Below, one piece after another: positions 1 through 7,208 of a stretch of 64,000 nucleotides of DNA. Made by a program: the position numbers and the translations under genes. Within the stretch, counting starts at the first letter, position 1. Every line of letters begins with the position of its first letter. Source of the stretch: Gemmataceae bacterium (lineage in GTDB: Bacteria > Planctomycetota > Planctomycetia > Gemmatales > Gemmataceae); NCBI GenBank assembly GCA_022842245.1, contig JALHPZ010000014.1, positions 78,191 through 142,190 of the forward strand, written 5' to 3'. The notes under the pieces are model-generated. The model was not told where the DNA came from. It did no database searches and worked only from the letters and a program-made list of their open reading frames with translations.

Positions 1-992
1 CTAGTCGAGCAGAATTCGGAGACCGCCTTCTCCAGCACCGACTTGATGGGCGGCTTGAAGTCCTTATCGCCGGAAGTGTCGCTCAACACGAACAACTGAT
101 TGTTGTCTTTGTCGTTCGGAATTCGCCACTCGAAGGCGATCTTTTTGGCAGTCCTCGTGGGGAGGTCGTCTCCGCGCGTGCCGGCACCGGGCGTGAGGTT
201 GTTGAAATAGATGTACTTGGAGATGTGCACGAAAAGCATGCGGCGAGGGAACGGATCGCCGGATAGCTTCGAAACCGTCTTTCCCGCATCGTTCCCCGTC
301 GTGCCGATGTGTTTGGCAAGGCTCTTGTCGTTTTCCTGCTTGGCCTGAGCGTCCTTGCGAGCCTGATCGTTTTCGATCTTGTTCATGAAGAAGATGGCGC
401 CGCCGACCATCGACCCGCAGAGCACGAGAACGAGGGCCGGGCCGATCCAACGGTTGCCGCCGCGGCGTTTGTAGCCGCGCGGTCGGGACGGTTCGAAGTC
501 GGCCTGGAAGGCGACATCGGCCGGGGTAGGCGTGTAGGCCGGCGCCGCGTAGGGCTGCGGATAAGGCTGGGGCGGATAGCCGGGCGGAGCGTATCCGGGT
601 GGGGCATAGGCCTGCGGATCGTATCCGTGGGGCGGGTAGCCGTGCGGCGGGGCGTAGGCTTGGGGTGGATACGGCTGTGGTGGATAGCCGGGAGGAGCGT
701 ATCCGGCGGGCGGCGCGTACGGGTAGCCCTGCGGGTAAGGCTGGGGCGGAGCGTAGCCGGGAGGCGGGGCATAGGCCGGCATCGGCGGCTGGCCGGCCGG
801 CATCGCCGGACCGGGCAACGGTTGCGAGACCGGTGCCGCCTGCAACGGCTCCGGCGACGGGGTTTCGGGGCGCTTCCGCCCCTGAACGACCATACCGCAC
901 TTCTTGCACTTCATCGCCCGTTCCGCCCAGTCGATCGGAATCCGGAGCACGTTCCGACATCCCGGACAGACGGCTTGAACAGTGGCGGACAT
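1..992 (-). CDS. Zinc-ribbon / Pro-Tyr-rich / transmembrane protein with caspase-like (peptidase C14) domain, 3' end off window
   Basis: The gene starts at ATG 992 and runs off the left edge, so about 330 residues are visible. The first ~35 residues hold a CPGC...CKKCG pair, an MJ0042-type zinc ribbon. Then comes a low-complexity stretch rich in GYPP/YAPP units, a single membrane helix (WIGPALVLVLCGSMVGGAIFF), and a segment beginning PFPRRMLFVHISKYIYFNNL followed by RGDDLP, RIPNDKDNNQLFVLSD and KPPIKSVLEKAVSEF. That segment matches the start of caspase-like (C14) domains in planctomycete proteins. The catalytic His and Cys would lie beyond the window, so protease activity cannot be judged. 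Inference: membrane-anchored, with the ribbon in the cytoplasm and the caspase-like part after the helix. Confidence 0.75.
   Translation of the reverse strand, partial: MSATVQAVCPGCRNVLRIPIDWAERAMKCKKCGMVVQGRKRPETPSPEPLQAAPVSQPLPGPAMPAGQPPMPAYAPPPGYAPPQPYPQGYPYAPPAGYAPPGYPPQPYPPQAYAPPHGYPPHGYDPQAYAPPGYAPPGYPPQPYPQPYAAPAYTPTPADVAFQADFEPSRPRGYKRRGGNRWIGPALVLVLCGSMVGGAIFFMNKIENDQARKDAQAKQENDKSLAKHIGTTGNDAGKTVSKLSGDPFPRRMLFVHISKYIYFNNLTPGAGTRGDDLPTRTAKKIAFEWRIPNDKDNNQLFVLSDTSGDKDFKPPIKSVLEKAVSEFCST
515..800. repeat. Degenerate tandem repeat coding for Pro/Tyr-rich linker
   Basis: Short units such as GGCGGATAGCC, GGCGTAGG and GGGGCATAGG recur every 12-30 bases. On the minus strand they encode GYPPQPYP / GYAPPGYPP units. 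The array lies wholly inside the zinc-ribbon/caspase-like gene and forms the flexible linker between the ribbon and the membrane helix. Units are imperfect and of uneven length, so this is a protein-level repeat and not a CRISPR or a classic minisatellite. Confidence 0.75.
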
Positions 993-1063
993 TCGCGTCT
1001 CCCGCGTGCGAAAAATCGTTCAGGTTTCATTTTACGGTACAAACCGCTGGAATGCCGGAACGA

Positions 1064-1294
1064 TCAGTCCATTTTGAATTGGGGTTCGTCATCGTCGAAG
1101 ATCGGCGTCAGGTCTGCGGTCGATTCCAAACCGACCGGTTCGAGCACCGGGGGCGGCGCGGTCGAATTCCCGGCCGGCGGCACCTTGATCGGCTGCTTGC
1201 AAATCAAACACGCCACGACCTTGCCCCGGTCCGTCTCCTCGACCAGCATGAACTTCCGACACTTCGGATTCGGGCACCGTACGGCCGCGACCAT
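1064..1294 (-). CDS. Small zinc-ribbon protein (76 aa)
   Basis: A 76-residue protein starting MVAAVRCPNPKCRKF. Two cysteine pairs, CPNPKC and CLICK, about 20 residues apart fit a treble-clef or rubredoxin-like zinc ribbon. The C-terminal half is proline-rich, then acidic (FDDDEPQFKMD). It begins 2 bp after the stop of the upstream SRPBCC gene, so the two are almost certainly co-transcribed. ATG 1294 is chosen because the open frame further upstream lies wholly in the SRPBCC gene. The Cys pattern resembles the N-terminal ribbon of the neighbouring caspase-like protein, but no function can be assigned. Confidence 0.7.
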   Translation of the reverse strand: MVAAVRCPNPKCRKFMLVEETDRGKVVACLICKQPIKVPPAGNSTAPPPVLEPVGLESTADLTPIFDDDEPQFKMD

Positions 1295-1296
1295 GG

Positions 1297-1770
1297 CTAC
1301 TCTCCCGCTGGTTCGGATGCCAGCTTTTCCGCCAACGATTTCAACTGCGCATGATCGCGGCCGATGGCCTGCCCCACGCCCATTTTGATCAGGGGCGTGA
1401 TCAACCGGAGGATGAATCCCCTCAATGGCATGTGGAAATCGAATTTCAGGATCGTGGTATCCGCGGCATCCCCGGGGGACAGTTCGTAGATCACGCCCAT
1501 CGCCAAATCGGGCGGCAGCGAGCCGCCGGTCATGCCCACCGACAACTTGCGATCCGGCTCCCAATCGATGACCGTGGACCGATACGTCACGATCTTGTTG
1601 TTCTGAAGCAGTCGCACGGTCGCGACCGATCCAACGCCCCGGGCGTCGGGATTCTCGATATCCTCGGAAACGAGTTGCGCCATCCAGCGTTTGCGCAGGT
1701 CGAATTCGGTGATGCAGCGCCAGACCGTCGCGGCGGGCGCATGGATGGCGATCTCACGTTCGATATGCAT
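1297..1770 (-). CDS. SRPBCC (START/Bet v1-like) family protein
   Basis: A 157-residue protein starting MHIEREIAIHAPAATVWRCI. This is the typical first strand and helix of SRPBCC ligand-binding proteins, with the WRCITEF...RKRWM helix, a VTYRSTVIDWEPDRKLSV strand pair, and a long C-terminal helix (LKSLAEKLAS). The fold binds hydrophobic ligands in a deep cavity; the ligand here is unknown. It lies 13 bp downstream of the YHS-domain gene and 2 bp upstream of the small zinc-ribbon gene, giving a three-gene minus-strand operon. The start ATG 1770 fits the family N-terminus. Confidence 0.8.
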   Translation of the reverse strand: MHIEREIAIHAPAATVWRCITEFDLRKRWMAQLVSEDIENPDARGVGSVATVRLLQNNKIVTYRSTVIDWEPDRKLSVGMTGGSLPPDLAMGVIYELSPGDAADTTILKFDFHMPLRGFILRLITPLIKMGVGQAIGRDHAQLKSLAEKLASEPAGE

Positions 1771-1783
1771 CGTGGCTCCGGGC

Positions 1784-2482
1784 TTATTTGTTCTTCTTCT
1801 CGAACGCGTCGACGTACTTCTTCGGGTTGTCGTTGAACTCGTCGCGGCAGCCCGAACAGCAAACGTAGTACGTTTTTCCATTGAAGCTGACGGCCATGGT
1901 GCCGACGCCGCCGGTGACGACGCATTCGGGCTTCTTCGCGGCCGCGCCACCCGCGAACGACTCGCCCTCCTTCGTGCCCGACGCCTTGTAAACACCAGAG
2001 AACAGCCCTTTGCCGCCTTCCTGGACCTCGTAGTTCAAGGCCAGCCGAACGCCTTCGCTGAGCGTGTTGATCGTGATCCGGTGGATATCGCCGGACTTGG
2101 CATCCTTGGATTCGAACTTGAGAGTGCCGCGTTTGAATTCGCCGGTAAATACGCGGCTCTTCTTGTCCTTGTCCGTCGTCGTGAGTTGGTAGAGCTTCTT
2201 GTCGGCAAGGTAGCGGATCTCACCCGCGGTGAACTGCTTGCCGTCCTTGTTGTCGATGACGATCCAGGCATCGTCTTTCTGGAACTTCCAGCCGAAGGTC
2301 GGGGACTCCTTCCACGACGTGCCTTTGGTCGGCTTAGCGTCAAGGTTCCACTGGCCGATGAACTCCCCGATTTCCTGCAGGGCCTTGCGGGACTTGGCGG
2401 CGTCGGCCTTTTCGTCGGCGAAAAGCGATCCGGTCAGCAGCGCGGTGACCAAGGCGGCCGTCAGTATCGTTCGAAGGTTCAT
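1784..2482 (-). CDS. Secreted protein with C-terminal YHS-like metal-binding domain
   Basis: 232 residues. The N-terminus MNLRTILTAALVTALLTGSLFA is a clear signal peptide ending before DEKADAAK. The middle (~25-170) is a beta-rich domain with no recognised family. The last ~35 residues (VSFNGKTYYVCCSGCRDEF...NPKKYV) match the YHS/TRASH-type motif, in which the CC..C cluster binds a heavy metal. Start ATG 2482 is chosen over an upstream in-frame ATG because only it places the signal peptide at the N-terminus. It is first in the operon with the SRPBCC and zinc-ribbon genes. Inference: a periplasmic metal-sensing or metal-carrying protein. Confidence 0.75.
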   Translation of the reverse strand: MNLRTILTAALVTALLTGSLFADEKADAAKSRKALQEIGEFIGQWNLDAKPTKGTSWKESPTFGWKFQKDDAWIVIDNKDGKQFTAGEIRYLADKKLYQLTTTDKDKKSRVFTGEFKRGTLKFESKDAKSGDIHRITINTLSEGVRLALNYEVQEGGKGLFSGVYKASGTKEGESFAGGAAAKKPECVVTGGVGTMAVSFNGKTYYVCCSGCRDEFNDNPKKYVDAFEKKNK

Positions 2483-2607
2483 GATTGGATTCCGTGGTGG
2501 GGCTCGAATTCCCGTTGGACGCCGGGATGGCCGGAACGGTTCCATCGCGGGCGGACAGGAACTGGTTTCATGTTATGCCCCGCCGGGAGCGATTCGCGGG
2601 AAAATGA

Positions 2608-2636
2608 TTGACACTCCGGCCGCGGCTCATTACTGT
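2608..2636 (+). promoter_or_regulatory. Candidate sigma-70 promoter of the GntR-ABC operon
   Basis: TTGACA at 2608-2613 and TACTGT at 2631-2636 are separated by exactly 17 bp. The -35 is a perfect consensus and the -10 is weaker. The site lies 31 bp upstream of the GntR start at 2667, so autoregulation by the regulator is likely. No transcript evidence is available. Confidence 0.55.
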
Positions 2637-2666
2637 GCTAGTCAACCGATACACCGACACGCAACC

Positions 2667-3062
2667 ATGTCGATGACGATCCGCGTCCGGCCCGACTCGC
2701 CGGTGCCGATTTACGAACAAATCCTGACGCAGGCGGTCTTCGCCGTGGCGAACGGCGACCTGCCGCCCGGCGCCATGCTCCCCAGCGTGCGCGACCTGTC
2801 GGCGGAATTGGTGGTGAATCCGAACACGGTCGTGCGCGCCTATCAGGAGTTGGAGCGGCTCGGCGCGATCGAGGCGAAGCGCGGGCTGGGGATGGAAGTG
2901 ACGGCCGACGGCCCCAAGCTCTGCCGCGAACGCCGCAAAGGGATCGTGCTGGCGCGGCTGCGCGAGGCGCTGCGGGAGGCGGCGGCGGCCGGACTGGACG
3001 CCGAAGACGTCCGCCAGATGGTGACGACCGAATGGCCGAAGCTGAACGCGGGCCGGAAGTGA
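2667..3062 (+). CDS. GntR-family (YtrA-type) transcriptional regulator
   Basis: 131 residues, the short form typical of the YtrA subfamily: an N-terminal winged helix (SPVPIYEQILTQAVFAVANG, LPSVRDLSAELVVNPNTVVRAYQELERLGAIEAKRG) with only a ~45-residue C-terminal helical tail and no large effector domain. YtrA regulators are usually the first gene of operons encoding ABC transporters that they repress. That is the arrangement here, with the ATPase gene 19 bp downstream. ATG 2667 and ATG 2673 are both possible starts. Confidence 0.9.
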   Translation: MSMTIRVRPDSPVPIYEQILTQAVFAVANGDLPPGAMLPSVRDLSAELVVNPNTVVRAYQELERLGAIEAKRGLGMEVTADGPKLCRERRKGIVLARLREALREAAAAGLDAEDVRQMVTTEWPKLNAGRK

Positions 3063-3081
3063 GACGCCGGGAGGAAATGCC

Positions 3082-4047
3082 ATGTCCGAAGAGGCCGCGA
3101 TTACGATCGACAAACTCGTGGTGCGGTATCGCGGCAAGCCGGCCGTGAACGGGCTGTCCCTTCGCGTGCCGAAAGGATCGGTCTTCGCGCTGCTCGGCGA
3201 CAACGGCGCCGGGAAATCGACGACGATGAAAGTGCTGGCGGGCCTGGTGCCGCCCAACGCGGGGCGCGCCGAGATCCTCGGTTTCGACTGTTGGAGCCGC
3301 GCGTACGACCTGCGACACCGCGTTGGATTCGTCCCGGAAAAGCCTCGGTTTTATGATTGGATGACCGTCGCGAACGTCGGTTGGTTCACGGCCGCGTTTC
3401 ACCGGCCGGGGTTTCTCGAACACTTCGAGGATTGGATCGGCAAGCTCGGACTCGACCGATCCAAAAAGCTGAAGGAGCTGTCGAAAGGCGGCTACGCGCG
3501 GGTGGGGTTGGCGTTGGCGCTCGCGGCCGATCCGCAGGTCCTGCTGCTGGATGAACCGACCTCGGGATTGGACCTGCTCACCCGACGGGAGTTCCTGGCG
3601 AGTCTGGTCGAACTGGCCGCGGAAGGGCGGACGATCCTGATCTCCAGTCATTCCATCGCGGAACTGGAGCGATTCACGTCGCACGCGGCCTTCGTGAAGG
3701 ACGGCCGCGTGATGCTGAGCGCAACGCTCGACGACCTCCGGTCGCGGTTCCGGCGCGTCTCGTTCCGCGCGGCGGGCATGGCCTTCGATCTCGCGAGCGT
3801 CGGCACGGTCCTGCAATCGCAGCGGATCGGTAAATATGAACAGCACCTGTTGCAGGATCCCGATGCCGACGGGCTGGCGAATCTGCGCGACCATCCGCTG
3901 ATCTCCGATTTCGAAGAGACCGCGGTCGGGCTGGAAGACGTCTACGCGGCCCTGATGGCGAGACCCGAAGAACGCCGAGCCCCGGCCCCGGTGCGATCTC
4001 GGAGCGAAGACGAATTCGAGAACGAACTTTCGCGGGAGGGCGTGTAG
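3082..4047 (+). CDS. ABC transporter ATP-binding protein
   Basis: 321 residues. Walker A GDNGAGKST at ~39-47, signature LSKGG, Walker B VLLLDEPTSGLD and H-loop SSHS are all present, so the ATPase should be active. The C-terminal ~100 residues after the nucleotide-binding domain are an accessory region ending in a charged tail. It lies between the YtrA-like regulator and the permease gene (2 bp gap), forming a regulator-ATPase-permease operon. Such systems (Ytr/Bcr-type) export drugs, peptides or lipids or sense cell-envelope stress; the substrate cannot be read from the sequence. Confidence 0.93.
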   Translation: MSEEAAITIDKLVVRYRGKPAVNGLSLRVPKGSVFALLGDNGAGKSTTMKVLAGLVPPNAGRAEILGFDCWSRAYDLRHRVGFVPEKPRFYDWMTVANVGWFTAAFHRPGFLEHFEDWIGKLGLDRSKKLKELSKGGYARVGLALALAADPQVLLLDEPTSGLDLLTRREFLASLVELAAEGRTILISSHSIAELERFTSHAAFVKDGRVMLSATLDDLRSRFRRVSFRAAGMAFDLASVGTVLQSQRIGKYEQHLLQDPDADGLANLRDHPLISDFEETAVGLEDVYAALMARPEERRAPAPVRSRSEDEFENELSREGV

Positions 4048-4049
4048 CC

Positions 4050-7000
4050 ATGTTCCGCGCGATGCTCTGGAAGGAACTGCGCGAACAAGCGGCGATTCTG
4101 ATCGCGCTTTTGGCGCTGGGTTCGGGCGTGATCGCGGCGGCGGCGGCCCTGGGTTCGTCGACCGGGTTGGAAGCGGGGCTGGGCGATTTCCGCGCGTACA
4201 CGAATGCCGGACGACTGGCGGTGCTGGCCCTGACGATCGCCGCCGGCGTGGTCATTGGTGGTTCACTCTTCGCGGGCGAAGTCGAAAACGAGACGATGGG
4301 TTGTCTGGAAATGCTGCCGGCACGGCGGTGGATCATCTGGTGGAGCAAGCTGACCGCCGGTCTGGTGTTGACGGTCTTTGCCGGTGTCATCCTGCTCGGG
4401 ATGGGCGCATTGCTCGGGGCGTTGGGTACGACTTCCCGGCAGCTTTGGCTCATCGCCGGGGCCATCCTGACATTGGTCGCGTTCGCCTGGGGGACCTTCG
4501 GTTCGACGATCTCCCAGAACACGTTGGGCGCCTGCGCCGGAGGCCTTCTCGGTGCCGTGCTGTTCGGCGTTCCGATCTTCAGCCTCACCTTGTTCCTGTT
4601 GCAAACGATCGTTCGATACCTGTCGAAAGATCCTCCCTTGTTGGTCCTGCAATTGGGGCCAGTGGTCGCGGCCTATGCCGTGGTGATGACACCTATACTC
4701 TTGGGCGGCGTACTGTTCACGGCCCCCGACCGCGCGCGGTATCGCACCGCGCCGAAGGGCGAAGCTTCGGTCCCCTTCCGTTCCACTTCGCCAGGGCCGG
4801 GGCGCCTCCGCGCCGTGCTATGGCTGGCCCGGCGGCAGTGGTCGCTCGCGTTACCGATCGGCGCAGCGCTGGCACTCGGAACGGGGTTCGCCGGCCTACT
4901 GGACGAAGCCCACCTATTGGTTGGTTGGCCGCTCGCCGCATGCTTCGCCGGCGTCTGCGCCGGGGTGCTCTCGTGGACCGACGAACAGTCCCGCGACACC
5001 TACAAGTTCTGGGGCGAGCGCCGTCTGCCGCCGGGATTGCCCTGGTTGGTCAAGATCGTTTTCAGCTTCGGGGTCGGCCTCGTCTGGGTCGTCGTGCTGT
5101 TCCTACCCGTCCTTGTCCGCAGTCTGGCGAATTCCCGATCCGACGGAACATCCCGGTTCATCCAGGCGTTCGGCAGCGGAATTCTGGGGTACCACGCCGG
5201 AGACGTCGCGCGGTTCATGCTGGTCTGGCCCCTCTACGGTTTCGCGTTCGGCCATCTCGCCGGCCTGCTGTTCCGCAAGACAATCGTCGCGCTGGGAGTC
5301 GGCCTGCTCGTCGCGGCCCCCCTCGCGGCATTCTGGCTCCCGTCGCTCGTCACCGGCGGAGTCCACGGCTGGCAACTCTGGCCGCTCCCCCTCGTCGTTC
5401 TCGTGGCCACGCGGTGGCTGGTCCGTCCCTGGTCCGCCGACCGGCTCGCGTCCGCCCGATCGCTCGGCACCGTCGCCGGCCTCGCCGCCATGGTCGTCGC
5501 CTTCTCCGCCCTCGGGCTGGCCTGGCGCGTCCTCGAAGTGCCCCTCACTGCCGAAATCGACGACGACCTCCGATTCGCCGAAACCGTTCCTCAACTCGAC
5601 TCGGACGATGGCGGCCGGTTCTTCCGCTCCGCCGTCGGTTCCGGACTCGCGCAGGCGTTCAACGATGTCCCGGAACCCCTCGCGAACGGTCGCATCCGCA
5701 TCGACCCGAACCGATCGCGGCCCAGTCGTCAACTGCTTTCACAGATCGCATCGGACCGCTGGCCCGCCGATGACCTGCGCGCGATCGAGCCGTGGCTGGA
5801 GCGCGAACCGATTCCCGATACCATCCGACAGTTGAAATTCGCCGCGAAACTGCCGGCCGGCCCGATCGAGAACCCGCGCGCGTTGAATAACACGACGAAA
5901 CTCCGGGAATCCCTCGAGATCGTGCCCGCCGTCCACCTCCTGCTCGCGCGGGGGTTGGCCTGGCAACGCCGCGACCGGCCGGAGGAATTCGTCGAATGCC
6001 TTCACGCGGCGCTCGCGGTTTCCCGCAACGCACGAACCCAACAGCCCTCGATCATCTACCGGATGGGTCTGGCGGCCGAACGGCCGATCTACGAGGCCCT
6101 CGACGTCTGGCTGGTAAGACTGGAGCACCGGCCCGATCTGGTCCGCCTCGCGAAGGAAGTTCTGCTCCACCACAAGAGGTCCTGCCCGCGCGATCCGAAC
6201 GGCTTCACGATCGTCGACCGCATGATCGACCGCAATACGCTCACCGAACTCCCGCAATGGGCGCCGAAGGAACTGGAGGCCACGTTCGGCGGCATCGCGC
6301 GAGCCAACATCGGCTACATTCAATCCCCTTCGCGAATCAAGGCCGAGACGGAAACGGAGATCGCCGGATTCGCGGTCGTGGTCCCGTGGGAACGCGAGCG
6401 ATTCCGCCGGATGCTCGGCGTGAAGAATGCCGATGCCATGGAATCCAGCAATGCCCGGCGAGTGAACTCGTGGTTCGCCGGCTACTTGCGAATGGGTTAC
6501 CCGCCGGCACGATTCGACGCCGCGATGGTGGAGTCCGAAACGCAACTCGAACTGGCACTCGCCCAGACGGCGCTGGCGATCTTCGCGTGGGAACGGGGCC
6601 GGTCGGCCACAACGTTGGCGGAATTGGTCCCGGACCTGTTGCCCGAAATCCCCATAGACCTGCATACGCAGCAGCCGCTCGGTTATCGGATTTCCCAAGG
6701 GGAAACGATCGAAATCGGCCGGTGGCCCGAAGACCCCGCACTGCCACCCGGGGTGGCGGTCCAAGCGGAATTCGGCGGAGAGGCGCGAGCGTCTCTCGGT
6801 GGGTTGATTGGTGGATTCGCCATAGCCGACATGCCCCGCCCGTCGGCCCCGGGACTGACCCTCGACGGCCATCCGTTCGTGAATCTGGACGGCGTCGCGG
6901 CCTTCGCGGGCGGGATCGTGCAATGGCCTCTTGAGGAACTCACCAGTTCTGACGCGGAGTTCGCAATGGGCGGCATGGCACCCGGTGGGGAGGGTCCGGT

Positions 7001-7208
7001 AATCGGGATGATGTTCCGCCGGGAATACGGCGCTGCCGCGATCGATTGGTCGGTTCGACTCCGCAAGTTGGCTCCCGGACAGGGCGTGGTGTGGAGCGTC
7101 GGGCCGGATCGGGTCGATGGCGGCGGAGTTTCGCAGGTGGGTGCAAGACGGGATGCGGTCAATGGCGGCGACTGGCTGCGAGTCGTGCCGCTCGGGCGCT
7201 GGGAGTAA
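4050..7208 (+). CDS. Very large ABC transporter permease with soluble C-terminal region
   Basis: 1052 residues starting MFRAMLWKELREQAAI, the usual start of ABC-2 type permeases (ML.KELRE). The first ~475 residues contain about 12 hydrophobic helices in two sets, suggesting two ABC-2 modules fused in one chain. Residues ~490-1052 are soluble and unlike any permease domain I recognise: helical to ~800, then a stretch with LALAQTALAIFAWERGRSATTLAEL, followed by a Gly-rich beta region. The gene is translationally linked to the ATPase gene. Its stop directly abuts the stop of the convergent kinase gene, leaving no room for a terminator between them. Confidence 0.8.
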   Translation: MFRAMLWKELREQAAILIALLALGSGVIAAAAALGSSTGLEAGLGDFRAYTNAGRLAVLALTIAAGVVIGGSLFAGEVENETMGCLEMLPARRWIIWWSKLTAGLVLTVFAGVILLGMGALLGALGTTSRQLWLIAGAILTLVAFAWGTFGSTISQNTLGACAGGLLGAVLFGVPIFSLTLFLLQTIVRYLSKDPPLLVLQLGPVVAAYAVVMTPILLGGVLFTAPDRARYRTAPKGEASVPFRSTSPGPGRLRAVLWLARRQWSLALPIGAALALGTGFAGLLDEAHLLVGWPLAACFAGVCAGVLSWTDEQSRDTYKFWGERRLPPGLPWLVKIVFSFGVGLVWVVVLFLPVLVRSLANSRSDGTSRFIQAFGSGILGYHAGDVARFMLVWPLYGFAFGHLAGLLFRKTIVALGVGLLVAAPLAAFWLPSLVTGGVHGWQLWPLPLVVLVATRWLVRPWSADRLASARSLGTVAGLAAMVVAFSALGLAWRVLEVPLTAEIDDDLRFAETVPQLDSDDGGRFFRSAVGSGLAQAFNDVPEPLANGRIRIDPNRSRPSRQLLSQIASDRWPADDLRAIEPWLEREPIPDTIRQLKFAAKLPAGPIENPRALNNTTKLRESLEIVPAVHLLLARGLAWQRRDRPEEFVECLHAALAVSRNARTQQPSIIYRMGLAAERPIYEALDVWLVRLEHRPDLVRLAKEVLLHHKRSCPRDPNGFTIVDRMIDRNTLTELPQWAPKELEATFGGIARANIGYIQSPSRIKAETETEIAGFAVVVPWERERFRRMLGVKNADAMESSNARRVNSWFAGYLRMGYPPARFDAAMVESETQLELALAQTALAIFAWERGRSATTLAELVPDLLPEIPIDLHTQQPLGYRISQGETIEIGRWPEDPALPPGVAVQAEFGGEARASLGGLIGGFAIADMPRPSAPGLTLDGHPFVNLDGVAAFAGGIVQWPLEELTSSDAEFAMGGMAPGGEGPVIGMMFRREYGAAAIDWSVRLRKLAPGQGVVWSVGPDRVDGGGVSQVGARRDAVNGGDWLRVVPLGRWE

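Noticed and set aside
515-800. Tandem short repeats considered as a CRISPR or minisatellite
   Set aside because: Units are unequal and degenerate and are explained by the Pro/Tyr-rich coding sequence.
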